Assembly: GCA_019925795.1 (NCBI GenBank)
Contig: CM034311.1
Span: 22,628,231 to 22,692,230 of the forward strand
Reading direction: 5' to 3'
Source: Dendrobium chrysotoxum
Taxonomy: Eukaryota > Streptophyta > Magnoliopsida > Asparagales > Orchidaceae
Length of the DNA stretch: 64,000 nucleotides
Under the pieces are notes generated by a model. The model searched no databases. It worked only from the letters and a program-made list of their open reading frames with translations, and was not told the origin of the DNA. Made by a program: the position numbers and the translations under genes. Positions 10,101-19,189 of the stretch are shown in pieces. The stretch's first letter is position 1. Each line of letters begins with the position of its first letter.

Positions 10101-12605
10101 CTCCTTATTATCGAAAGATCCTAAGAAGGAGAACTAAACCTAGAATTGTCAAATTGATACTGAGCTTGTGCTCTTTATCTAAGGTTAGAAAAGTCTGGCC
10201 AAAGGTGCGAAGCAAAGTCTCCCCAACCACGATCTTGATACCAAATTACAATCCTAGTGAAGCATGTAGGGAGATCGCAGTCGAATTAATGACTAGGGGC
10301 TTTCCTCCTGACTTCTAAGATAGTGAAGACAGAAAAAGAAGGGCAGAGAAGATGACATAAAAAGAAAAAGGCACGTAGTGAAGAAAGGTTTTCATTCTCT
10401 CCTTGCACCTGAAGGAAAGCTAGAAGTTTAGCTATCGTGAGTCCGGTCCGGGGGAAGTTTCCTAACTCTTATCGTGTAATTTGGCCTAAGCTTAAATCAC
10501 CTCTTTCTTATTTTCAAGATTTGTTTAAATCACTAAAAGTAAACTTAATTATTGTTGCTCTAATTTAAAAGGAGTTTAAATTCAACATTGCATAATTACT
10601 TACGCATTTCGTTTTACAACAATTATACATGCAAAACATTGGCACATTGTATCCATAGGTTAAAATTGCATAATTAGAGGCCCACCCCTCAAGGCTCACC
10701 TCAACGCATAATTAATATCCAACATAATTGATGAAATGTGGTATTTGGACATATTTTACTTACAAAGATTTGAAATGCAAATTTAGTGAGCAAAAATTTT
10801 GCAAACTTCATGACAATTCAATGCCAAAAAAAATGTATTGAACAAGAAATCAATTCAAGCAGACTAACTAACACTCTCATTGGGAGTTCTGAATAAAAGA
10901 GAAAATACGAGAATTTAGAATATAATTTTTCTTTCTCTTGATTGGGAGCATAAGGCTAGCAGAAAGAAAAGGAATATATAGTAAAGGTCTCATCAATACA
11001 CATAATTCATTTATCTCTTCCAATTTGAGTTGAAAGAGGAGAGAAGGAAATCTGGCTAAGTAAAATTTTATAAAATTTAAATTAGCCAATCTTTTTTTTA
11101 TTAAGCAACATGATTAAGCTACCCCCAATCTTAAGGGGGTGTCATATATGTCAAGAGGATATCAATGAAAAATGATAGATTAACATTTCTTTTATCAGTT
11201 TTTTTTTTTTTTCTTTCAACTCCAAATCAAAATGAGAAGAAATGTTTTCTTCCTTCATTAAACTCTCATTCAAAAGAAACTAAATCATATCATTTATATT
11301 CTATTCTTTTTTATTCATCCGAATCTTTATTTTCTTCCCTTAACTAGCAATCAGTGTATAAAAAATAACTGCTAAGATAAAAGTGTAAAACATATCCAAA
11401 ACAAACAGAAATCATATACAAACTGAACACCAAAAAAGAAAATAATAAATATGTAAGAAAAAATACAATGAGTTTGATTCTAATAAGAAACCAATAGGAT
11501 AATTAACTTTATTCATGGTTTGTGGTTAGGAATTGAAAAGATAGGCAAACAAGATAACTTATTTTCAAATCGTCAACACCAAACAATAACCATAAAACTA
11601 TGTCAGTTATCAACGATTTCTACAAAAACATGAAATAAGAAAAAAGAACAAGTTCGCCCCGCTGAAGTTAATTTAAAAAAAAAAGTTAAAAATAAATTTA
11701 AAAAAAAAGTGTTAAAAATAAATAAAAGGATAAAAAAACAATTAATCAGAAAGGGAAAATTGCAGTTGATTACACAATCTCGTTTCGCTGAAGTTAATCG
11801 AATCAAATATTAGAATTCAGCAAATCGTCCAGTACTTCAAAAATATCGAGTCGTCCAAAGAACAATCGCCTAAGGCAACTCGCCCACTCATAATGAATTA
11901 GCCAGAAAGCTGGCTACTAATCCCGTCAAGGGATTTCATTGTGGAACTCATCAAAGAGTTCGACAAAGAAAGATTTTCCTCAAATGATCTCGTCCTCCCC
12001 ATTAAGACGTAACAGGTGTTATTTAAGTAATCAGATAGTAGTTATAATTAGAAAGAATTGGATATTTTTACAAAAAAATATTGTTAAATTTTGTAATATA
12101 GTTTTACTTTTATTAATTAAATTTAATCACTTTTTTAGTATTGAACCTTCGTATGAACCTTATAAATAATAGGTAAAAGACGCGTGATATAAATTTCCCT
12201 CTTTTTGTCTCTTCTCTCGCAATTAGATTTGTTTCGTTTGCCAGTAAAACTATGATATCGTCCCCAAATAAATTTGAATCAGCATATATTTGAGATTGAT
12301 CTTTCTTTCTCATTTCAATTATCGTTCCAAACACCCAAAGACAACAACTATTGCCCTAGACCAAAATCGATCGCCTTAAAATTCAAGTAAATCACTCACA
12401 GGGGAAGAAAAGGGCTCTGCTTCACGGAAGAGTACGCCAAGGCACCGGCAGATCCGAGGCTTATGGTGACTGATCTCTCCTTGACATCTGAAAAGTGCTG
12501 CAGAAGCGCCACAACGTCGTGAACGGCGTTCTCCTGTCCGCCTACCGCTGGGCTTCTCAGCCCTTCGGGCGACTTCGCCACCGACTTCTCAAACACCGCG
12601 AGCAT
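7154..12605 (-). CDS. Stem-specific protein TSJT1-like (AILP1 / DUF3700), first two exons, partial
   Basis: Exon 1 is 12605-12400 and exon 2 is 7394-7154; GT..AG sites flank the intron. Exon 1 opens MLAVFEKSVAKSPEGLRSP, the usual N-terminus of this plant family. Exon 2 gives LFAVVDDIFCLFEGLIENLP and then the family signatures QYGL and LRDR (AYRTLRDRGPYPADQVVRD) and GKFAFVLFDSTSKSTFIAA. The two exons join in frame to 149 codons, and exon 2 ends in phase 0 before GTAAGC, as in relatives. The family is about 230-255 aa. The C-terminal 90-100 residues (DADGS...) were not found in the remaining 7.1 kb, so they lie off the left edge or are lost. These cytosolic proteins have a class-II glutamine-amidotransferase-like fold and are associated with aluminium, auxin and dormancy responses; the biochemical role is unsettled. 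The Arg before LFAVV in relatives is Leu here across the splice. Confidence 0.8.
7735..8290. other. AT-rich intron sequence, no feature seen
   Basis: Part of the long first intron of the TSJT1-like gene. I recognise no coding or repeat signature. A short open frame at 7521-7727 lies in the same intron and has no family match. Confidence 0.4.
8300..8580 (+). promoter_or_regulatory. LTR- or promoter-like segment with TATTTAAAG and GGTGAGGG
   Basis: The segment runs from a poly-T-rich stretch to TATTTAAAGCC at about 8464, then about 100 bases downstream a possible splice donor AGGTGAGGG near 8575. This resembles the end of an LTR or a promoter with a leader exon. No partner LTR was found, and it lies within the TSJT1-like intron in opposite orientation to that gene. 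Confidence 0.25.
8585..8840. other. C-rich block
   Basis: A GC-rich island of CCTCC and CCGGC words in an AT-rich region. It is open in several frames at once and gives only Pro/Ser/Arg-rich translations. This is composition, not evidence of a protein. Similar blocks lie near 9.2-9.4 kb and at 25.7-26.1 kb. Confidence 0.4.
9007..9120. repeat. Six copies of a 19-bp tandem repeat
   Basis: The unit is CATTCAACGTATGTAGACG with one to three changes per copy. It repeats without gaps six times. Confidence 0.85.
9430..9680. repeat. Interspersed TGCTGTCC / TGTTGTCC words
   Basis: About eight copies of TGCTGTCC or TGTTGTCC alternate with AGATTTT, TGAAATT and CCAGCAA words at irregular 15-40-base spacing. 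Read on the minus strand this gives repeated SGQQT-like pieces, but there is no sign of selection for protein. It resembles the low-complexity 5' region of some plant LTR elements. Confidence 0.5.
9890..10480 (+). other. Probable mitochondrial DNA insert (NUMT-like)
   Basis: Composition and word use change from the AT-rich surroundings to a more balanced sequence typical of plant mitochondrial spacer, with blocks such as AGACCGGCCTCATGTCC and GAGTCCGGTCCGGGGGAAG. It contains a mitovirus RdRp-like frame, which plant mitochondrial genomes often carry. The edges are set by eye. Confidence 0.45.
10028..10318 (+). pseudogene. Mitovirus RdRp-like fragment (endogenous, N-terminal region only)
   Basis: An open frame of about 96 codons contains SLTGDGIPRLVPPYYRK and IVKLILSLCSLSKVRKVWPK. 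This matches the region ahead of the polymerase core in mitovirus RNA-dependent RNA polymerases (DGxPRxxPxxxRxxIR... followed by LxLLSxxR). There is no ATG at the start; the frame simply opens. The catalytic motifs, including the GDD region, are absent, and the frame ends about 45 codons after the match. The most likely history is copying of a mitovirus RNA into mitochondrial DNA and then transfer to the nucleus. It is a dead fragment. The assignment is from pattern memory, without a search. Confidence 0.5.
10481..12399. other. AT-rich intron sequence, nothing recognised
   Basis: Remainder of intron 1 of the TSJT1-like gene. It is mostly A/T runs. A less AT-rich piece at about 11810-12000 (words TCGTCCAAAG, CAACTCGCCC) gave no coding match. 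Confidence 0.4.
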
Positions 12606-12800
12606 CCTTCTAAAAGATCGTCGTCTTCTCTCTCGATTTTTTCCGTAGCTATCGATGGATCTGTGAGATGGCTCAGCACCAGCGCCATCACTTATCAACG
12701 TAGGATGCGGTGCGAAGCAGTAAAAGACGGATATCGAGTCAAATCTGGAGTGACAGCTCTGCCCCGGATAGATTACTTAATTACTCTCTTAACTCTTTAG
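12606..12800 (-). promoter_or_regulatory. 5' leader and proximal promoter region of the TSJT1-like gene
   Basis: Moderate-GC sequence directly upstream of the ATG at 12605, in frame with it for about 30 codons but without an upstream ATG in that frame. The family start MLAVF fixes the real start. GC content drops sharply beyond 12800. No clear minus-strand TATA box was identified. Confidence 0.45.
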
Positions 12801-12861
12801 CATTATTGTCATAACTGTAAATACTTTGGGGTAAGGGTGTCACAAGCCTCACAACAACGGA

Positions 12862-12880
12862 AAGGCTATATAAAAGGAGG
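12862..12880 (+). promoter_or_regulatory. TATA-like box on the plus strand
   Basis: GGCTATATAAAAGGAGGCC is a good plant TATA box pointing right, away from the TSJT1-like gene. No recognisable gene follows. It may be a fossil LTR promoter or chance. Confidence 0.3.
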
Positions 12881-14455
12881 CCGAGAAATGAGAGAAATGA
12901 TAACTTAGTTTGCAAAAATAAATAATTATAATAATAATAATAAAGTTCTTATTTTATAACCTAAAGTATGAAGTATCAATGCAATACACATAAATAAATA
13001 AATATACATAATCTATACTATTTATGAATTAAGTTGCATAAATAAGTAATTATTTCTATTATTTTGATCTCTCCTAAATAATGACCATATTTTAAATTTA
13101 ATAAATATAAAAAATAAAAATCAAGAAATTTTATAAACAATCTAAATCATTCAAAAAAATATCAATTAAAATTTATTATACCTTCTTTGATTTCATATTT
13201 TCAAATTATCAATATTTATATTATATGTATTTTTTATTTTTTGGAATGTTGAGTGATTAATTATAAATTACTCCATATTTTCCACTGGGTCGTGACTTTT
13301 TTACAATACTAACATATTTGTATGGACAGAAAGCGCACTTGAATAAGATTAAAAGAAAATCAAAATTAATATTATAAATTATAAAATAATATCAATTTAT
13401 TTAAATTTTATTGTTTATAAATAAACATGGAAAAGAAACAAACTTCCTATTTTATAATGAAAATTAGTAGCATGCACAGATGAAAAATATAATCTAGTAT
13501 TAATATTTAACTGTCATGTCATAATTTTAAATCAAATTATAAAATTTTTGAATTAAATGTTTTGCAAAGAAACCTTGTTAGTTCACTATAAATAAATTTT
13601 ACTATCCATGCTATATTATACTGATAGACAAATTATTTTATTTGTGTATATTGAATTAAATAGTAGGTTTTGAGTAACCTATTGAGCAAGTGTTGCTCAC
13701 TCCTATTTTACATGCACGTGTTATTCCAAGAAAAGATCAGGCTCTAGTTCAGTAAATACTACTAACAACCTATTAGAATATAGATTAGATATGTTTACTT
13801 TATAGACTAATTATTTTGATACTGATTGTTATTTTATATGATTGGGTGGAAAGAGGGATTAGATCATGACTGTTGTGTATAACTCTTTTGATTTTATTTT
13901 GGAAAAGTAAATGAAAGGATGTTGATAGTGTTATTTACTACTTTATTTGATGATATATGAAGGCTCTGGGTTTATAATTATTGAAGAAAATATGTATATA
14001 GAGTAAATTCTTTCCAATTAAATCTTAGGATGTGATAGCAAGTTGAACCTTTTCATAATCAAAATAAAATGTGGTAAGAAAACTTAAATTGGCAATGCCT
14101 CCATGAATGGAAGAGAAAGATTACCACATGAAAAAAGATGATGAAAAAGTTGGTATTCGTAGAGCTTTGAGCTTAATGACAGCAAAGAAAGATGATTGGT
14201 TGCAATATGATATATCATATACTCGTTTCATCATACAGAACAGACTGTGTGACATTATAATTAATGGGGGGTAAAATAAATGAACTAAATATGTCAAACA
14301 AATGCTTGATTCACTTCTAAATTGTAAAATAATTTGATGAGCAAGTTTCACGTGGCATCATTCATATGGCATGTAATAAATTATTAGAGAGAATGTGGCA
14401 ACATGATCTATAAATAATCCATGAATTCCACAAGAACACCTACTCCATTTAGAAA
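12881..14455. other. Very AT-rich intergenic sequence, nothing recognised
   Basis: Long A/T runs and ATA/AAT repeats with no coding or transposon signature that I can support. Confidence 0.45.
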
Positions 14456-14459
14456 GATG

Positions 14460-14820
14460 GTGAGAGGATCAAGTTGAAATATTGATAAGGAACTCATTGA
14501 TAGTACCCAAAAAGAAATAGCAATTTTTAAGGTGATGTTTTCACCCAACATGGAGGAGACAAAGATTGCTTATGTCTTGATTATCTTAGAAGAAAAAAAT
14601 TGAAGATGAATATCTTCCTGAGGAGATATGACCCATGTTACAACAATATGAGATATCCTCCCACTCGAGATATTTGAGATTTTGCCTCCTATTCATGACA
14701 TCCAACATACCAACAAATTTTTCTTAGAGTAATCATTCCATATGAACCTACCTACCGCATGTGCAATGATAAGCTATTGAGATAATGGCTAAAGAGATGG
14801 AAAAAGAAAGTGTGAATCTA
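14460..14820 (+). pseudogene. Ty3/gypsy polymerase relic (region before reverse transcriptase)
   Basis: Frame pieces read YLPEEI, then EILPPIHDIQHTNKFFL and IPYEPTYRMC followed by LKRWKKK. This tracks the conserved plant Ty3/gypsy stretch with the pattern LPPxRDIQHxIDLxPGxxLPNxPxYRM leading into the reverse transcriptase. Stops and frameshifts break it and the polymerase core itself is missing. Confidence 0.6.
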
Positions 14821-14840
14821 GGTGCAATCTTTGCTCTACC

Positions 14841-14980
14841 CGGGTTTGGGGTGGGTCGGGTTCGGATTCAGATTTTTGACCTGTTTGGGTAATCAGGTTG
14901 GGTTAGGGTTGGATCAATTGAGGATGGGTCAGCTTCGGATTGGACCTGAACCTAACCCGAAAACCCATTTTCATACCCCT
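14841..14980. repeat. GGGTTCGG / GGGTCGGG-rich low-complexity block
   Basis: Words such as GGGTGGGTCGGGTTCGG on the left and CCTAACCCGAAAACCC on the right form a loosely inverted, simple block. Blocks like this occur in some plant DNA transposons and satellites; the family cannot be named. Confidence 0.35.
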
Positions 14981-14989
14981 ACTTTTAAA

Positions 14990-15456
14990 CGCTCAAAGTG
15001 TTAAATACTTTTATATAGCTTATGAACCAAGTCTTTCAATCTTTTCTTAGCAAGTTTTGTTTATAACCATAACCCAGATTCAACAAAACTAACAATATTT
15101 TCAAATCCTACAAGAATAATAATCTTATGCCTTCCCCAATCAATGTCACCCCTTAATAAGATAAAATGTGTGGGCTATATTTTCTCTCATGCAAGTATCA
15201 AGATGGATACATAGAAGGTTGAGTATTCTCATGCAAGTAATATCAAATTATATTCTGTAAGTTAATAAGAAAATCACTACAAACATTAATTATAATCAAC
15301 AATTTTTATTCTGAAAATTAGCTTAATACGTTCTGATAAATTAGTTTTGATAAAAAAAAATGGCAATAATGATTTTATTGTTGTTTTAAAAAGATAAAAA
15401 GAAAATATGTACTATATGACAATTTAATTGGAGCAAAAATACTAAACAAAAATAAT
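14990..15456. other. AT-rich, nothing recognised
   Basis: No coding or repeat pattern found. Confidence 0.4.
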
Positions 15457-15675
15457 TTAAATTTTATGTTTGCTAACCTGAAACATGTAAGTGGCACTTG
15501 AAATGAAAGTTGTAGCAAAGATCACACAAATGTAGCAATTGAAAAGCTTAGGAGGATTACATGAAAGGACAGGATGAGAAGAAGATAAGATAGTGTTGTC
15601 CTCTACAACTTGTTTGAAGTCAAACTCGAGCAAATGCGGTGAAGCGAGGAACAACAATACAGTGATGCGTAAAAG
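15457..15675 (-). CDS. Unidentified exon-like frame with a hydrophobic segment
   Basis: The minus-strand frame reads FRWLLRITVLLFLASPHLLE, then FDFKQVVEDNTILSSSHP, and ends with a hydrophobic stretch FNCYICVIFATTFISSATYM. A possible donor (CAG^GTTAGC) follows at about 15476. There is no ATG in frame; an upstream stop limits the frame to about 70 codons. Local GC is higher than around it. I do not recognise the family. It may be one exon of a membrane protein, a gene fragment carried by a transposon, or chance. Confidence 0.2.
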   Translation of the reverse strand, partial: LLRITVLLFLASPHLLEFDFKQVVEDNTILSSSHPVLSCNPPKLFNCYICVIFATTFISSATYMFQVSKHKI

Positions 15676-15895
15676 CCATCTAAATGATGTTGATCAAAAG
15701 ATAGAATCGCTCAGACGATGCCCATTCACAAAATGGACAACGTCGGTGCGTTTGAGACAGTTGAAACAACTTAAATAGATTTTCATATTACATAGGGTCT
15801 TTCCACGACTAAAATGGAACATTTTAAGCGCACAAGATTATGCTACGATCTTGATTTTGCATGAATGGCAAGAACGTGCAAAAAACAAATAAATT

Positions 15896-16115
15896 CACTA
15901 CAAGAAAAAATGATTTTCATAGCACTTTAGAAGGGTTTTTGCAGCAATTTTAACCATCACAAAAATCTTGTAGTGGTTCCAAAATCGATGCACGACCATT
16001 ATAATTAGTATCCGCTGCAAGGGATTTTCGCAACTATTTTGTAATAGACGGTTAGATATTTAAGCATTTTCTAGCGATGGTTTAAACCACCGCAAAATGT
16101 ACAGATTTTTAAGAA
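15896..16115 (+). mobile_element. CACTA-type terminal fragment or small MITE
   Basis: It begins CACTACAAGAAAAAATG, a classic CACTA terminus. An inverted match TCTTGTAGTG lies at 15966-15975. After it come GCAGCAATTTTAACCATC-like and GCGATGGTTTAAACCACCGC words that recall CACTA subterminal repeats. No 3-bp target duplication is evident, so it is probably a truncated or rearranged end. It belongs to a different CACTA family from the 8-kb element at 41.6 kb (CACTACAGG). Confidence 0.5.
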
Positions 16116-16732
16116 AAAAAATATATTCTTATTATTATTAAGGTAAGTTTTAGATTTATTTGATACATATAAATATCAGTATACATTTATTGTATTGAAC
16201 AGAAGTTTTTAGTATAGTCATTAAAAAAAATCCAACATCATAGAACCGCTTCAAATTTTCAATCTAAATCAACATTTCTCAAACAAATTAATATGCGATA
16301 CCTCTCTAAGCTAATAATTTCAAAATAATCAATCCAATTTCCTTTGCGTTTCTACATAGATATAGGTAGTGATTTGATTATCCACACAAAACACTTTGTA
16401 AATCTTGTGAGTCATTATATATATTGTGATGTTATAAGCTTTTCTACATAGATATAGGCTTTATGTTCACATAGGATTAACATAAAAATGCTTTCACAAA
16501 AGTTAAAAAAATATCATAATTTTTGAAAGGATAGTAATCTATTTACAGGCAAAATAACATAATCTAATGCATAATCTTTTGTTACTGAAGGTGCAAGAAA
16601 ACACACAAGTAAACTGGACAAAGCTGATAGATATGTACAAAATGATTAAGTTATAGGGAGACACAAACCATGTTGAACAAAGCCACTAAAAAGCTACCAG
16701 TTCTCTTTTACAATTTTTGGCTCTCAAGTATG
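16116..16732. other. AT-rich, nothing recognised
   Basis: An 18-base word TTTCTACATAGATATAGG occurs twice, near 16349 and 16441. Nothing else is notable. Confidence 0.35.
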
Positions 16733-16866
16733 AACTTACCTTTCTTGTACTTTTGTGACTCTTTATAAACTTTTTCATACTTCCAACCCAAAATCTCATG
16801 GTAGTCCGAGCAATAAATATCAGCAACTATATGCAATCCAGTCATATGCTAAAGATCTTCCTTTGG
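16733..16866 (-). pseudogene. Unidentified exon-like frame with one in-frame stop
   Basis: On the minus strand about 45 codons read TGLHIVADIYCSDYHEILGW followed by KYEKVYKESQKYKK. The frame ends at a good splice donor (AAAG^GTAAGTTC) at about 16735. A TAG interrupts the frame just before HMTGL. The amino-acid composition looks like real protein and unlike the surrounding AT-rich DNA. I cannot name the family. It could be a relic exon of a host gene or a captured gene fragment. Confidence 0.35.
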
Positions 16867-16869
16867 GCC

Positions 16870-17740
16870 AACTCTAATTATAAAACAACGAAAAAATTAT
16901 CCCAAATAAATCCTACCTCAATACTATTTGGAAACAATTTAGTTGAATGAGCGTTTCCATAAGCAAAGTTGAACCAGCTTTTCTGCCAGCGATTTCGAGC
17001 AAGTAATTATTAACTTCTATAATTAATAGAAAAAAAGTATCATCCCTTATTCAAGCGAATTGAGAAACAGCTGCAAATGGTTGTTCTCCACTATGTGGCT
17101 TTATAAAATCCTTTATTGACTCATTCCCGAATTGACTGAGACAGTGTGGCTGCAGCTATGCAGCTATGCGGCTTCTCGTTTGGTAGTTTTTTTTTCCAAA
17201 TGGATTTCATAGCGAACAGATATTTTATAGTGGATTCCCTTATACAGGAAATGGTGCATTACTGCATTCCGATTCTTCACCAAATCAAGGGGATGCTTGG
17301 TTGGCTGCAATCTATCTTGAGTGTAGAGTAAGTAAATGCAGGGATTTTAAATTTTTGGATATGGGGATGGTGGTGGCGACCATTTTCGCCGCCACCATAG
17401 CCGATCATTTCCTACTATCGACCTTACCATCGACCACCTCCGATTGTTTATTAATTCAAATAAAGTACTATTTTATTTTACATTCTCTTATTTAAATTAA
17501 ACAAAGTAACATAAAATAAAGTTATGTATTTGTAATGTACTCAATCAAACAAGTAAAAAATATTTTCAATATATTATTTTTACTTTATAATATATTCTTT
17601 TTATTGTACATTCTTTTTTAATCAGACTAAACAATCTATAAATATTGATGTACAATAAAAGAAAAGAAAAAAAAAATAGAGTAATTGTCTCTTTTCATTG
17701 GCTACTTGATAGTTGATTACTTCCACTTACACTATCAGGC
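16870..17740. other. Intergenic, no clear feature
   Basis: It contains a GC-richer patch at 17350-17440 with GGTGGTGGCGACC / GCCGCCACC words that could form a hairpin, and a small inverted pair ATTGTACATT / GATGTACAAT at about 17614-17668. No coding match. Confidence 0.35.
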
Positions 17741-17744
17741 CTTC

Positions 17745-18170
17745 CACTTACCATTGTCCCCCGTCGATCATCGTCGCCCGACTATGGTACTTATGTCCAC
17801 CATCACCCAACTACGGTCCTTTCGACATCTATCGCTCGCCGACTACAGTCCCTCTGACCACCGTCGCCCTACTAGTATCCTTATGATCTCCATTGCCCTC
17901 CGACTTTCGTCACCCGACTATGGACCTTCTGACCTCCATCCCCCGCCGGCTATGATCCCTTCGACCACCATCACTCGACTATGGTCCTTCTGACCACCGT
18001 CGTCAAATTACTGTCATTCCGACTTCTATCGCCTGCTAACTACGATTCTTCCGACCACCATCGTCTTACTACAGTCCTCCGACATTTATTGTCGACCGAC
18101 TACAATCCCTCCGACCACTGTCGCCCGACTACGATTCTTCCAACCTTCATCGCCTGTGGTCTTTTTTACC
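17745..18170. repeat. Degenerate minisatellite, units of about 30-36 bp
   Basis: A dozen or so diverged units follow the pattern CGACTACGGTCCTTCCGACC plus CCATCGCCC. Because the unit length is often a multiple of three, it is open in long frames, but the translation is a simple repeat. The same unit occurs inside the CACTA element at about 47890-48000. Confidence 0.7.
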
Positions 18171-18536
18171 ATTATCTTCCAATCACAGCCCTACCAACCA
18201 AATGAACAGGACAACACTCTCTTGAGAACAACTCTCATGACATTGGGTTCTTCCAGCGCCAACCATGCAAAGTGTTTTATATAATGTATATTAGCTATAT
18301 TCAGCCAACGCCTTCCTCTTAGGAAGAGCATTATTTATAAGAAACCATCAACATTAGTAGAATCATTTCAATTAGGCCAGACACGTGATTTTTTCCCATT
18401 CTCATGGGTTTTCACATAAAAATTTTGGTGTCTCTTCTGAACACTGCATCATTCTCTCTTATTTGTCTGTGTTGGATCTTCTTACAAGCTAGAACGCTAA
18501 ATTCTCTCTCTCTACCACTACAAATTTTTCAGGATG

Positions 18537-18541
<5 letters not shown>
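18171..18541. other. Intergenic, nothing recognised
   Basis: No coding or mobile-element signature. Confidence 0.35.

Positions 18542-18609
<68 letters not shown>
18542..18609. repeat. (AT)34 microsatellite
   Basis: Uninterrupted AT dinucleotide repeat about 580 bp upstream of the IQD start codon. Likely polymorphic in length. Confidence 0.95.
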
Positions 18610-18612
<3 letters not shown>

Positions 18613-19079
18613 CAAACAATAATCACATTTTGAACAAACCCTTGTCATTCAAGATCAGCTTAATGAAAAAGCTCTGAGTTGAGACACCAATGTTTCATTT
18701 GGGATAATTTTTTGTTTTTTTTTTTCTGCATTCAAAAAATATTTATACTAAAAAATTACACAAGAAAGCAAAAATAAATTTATCGCATAGAAAGTCTAAC
18801 TCATAATTCAACTCAAAATCTATGAATTTAATTTAGAATCAATTCAAAATTTGACCAAGTTTCCAATAATTCATCATAAACAAATGAATACAAATAAACT
18901 TGTCAAAATAATCATCAGGGTCTGTTTTTTATGTTGGTCTTCCTGATTTTTTATTCATTTGTCATTCACATTAATGATTCCAACTTTTCGGATATTTCAA
19001 TTTCCATTTGATCAAGTTTATGGGAGCATTCTACCAAATTTTAGACAATTGTCGAGCAGAGAAAGGCCTTTTATTTGTC

Positions 19080-19189
19080 GTCCATTTCTCTTGTTTTTCC
19101 CTTTCTTCTCTGTTTCCTCTTTCAGGCCCACACTTACATTATAATTCTCAGAGAAAACTGCAAACTTGCTTGCCTTCCTGTAAAAAACA
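19080..19189 (+). promoter_or_regulatory. Pyrimidine-rich 5' leader of the IQD gene
   Basis: A CT-rich stretch (TCTCTTGTTTTTCCCTTTCTTC and beyond to about 19125) precedes the ATG, as is common in plant 5' UTRs. The exact transcription start is not evident. Confidence 0.4.

Noticed and set aside
12495..12800. Plus-strand frame of 101 codons at the TSJT1-like first exon
   Set aside because: Antisense to exon 1 of the TSJT1-like gene, which has family support on the minus strand.
17685..18205. Two long plus-strand frames of 102 and 74 codons
   Set aside because: They arise from the degenerate minisatellite; the translation is a simple repeat with no family match.
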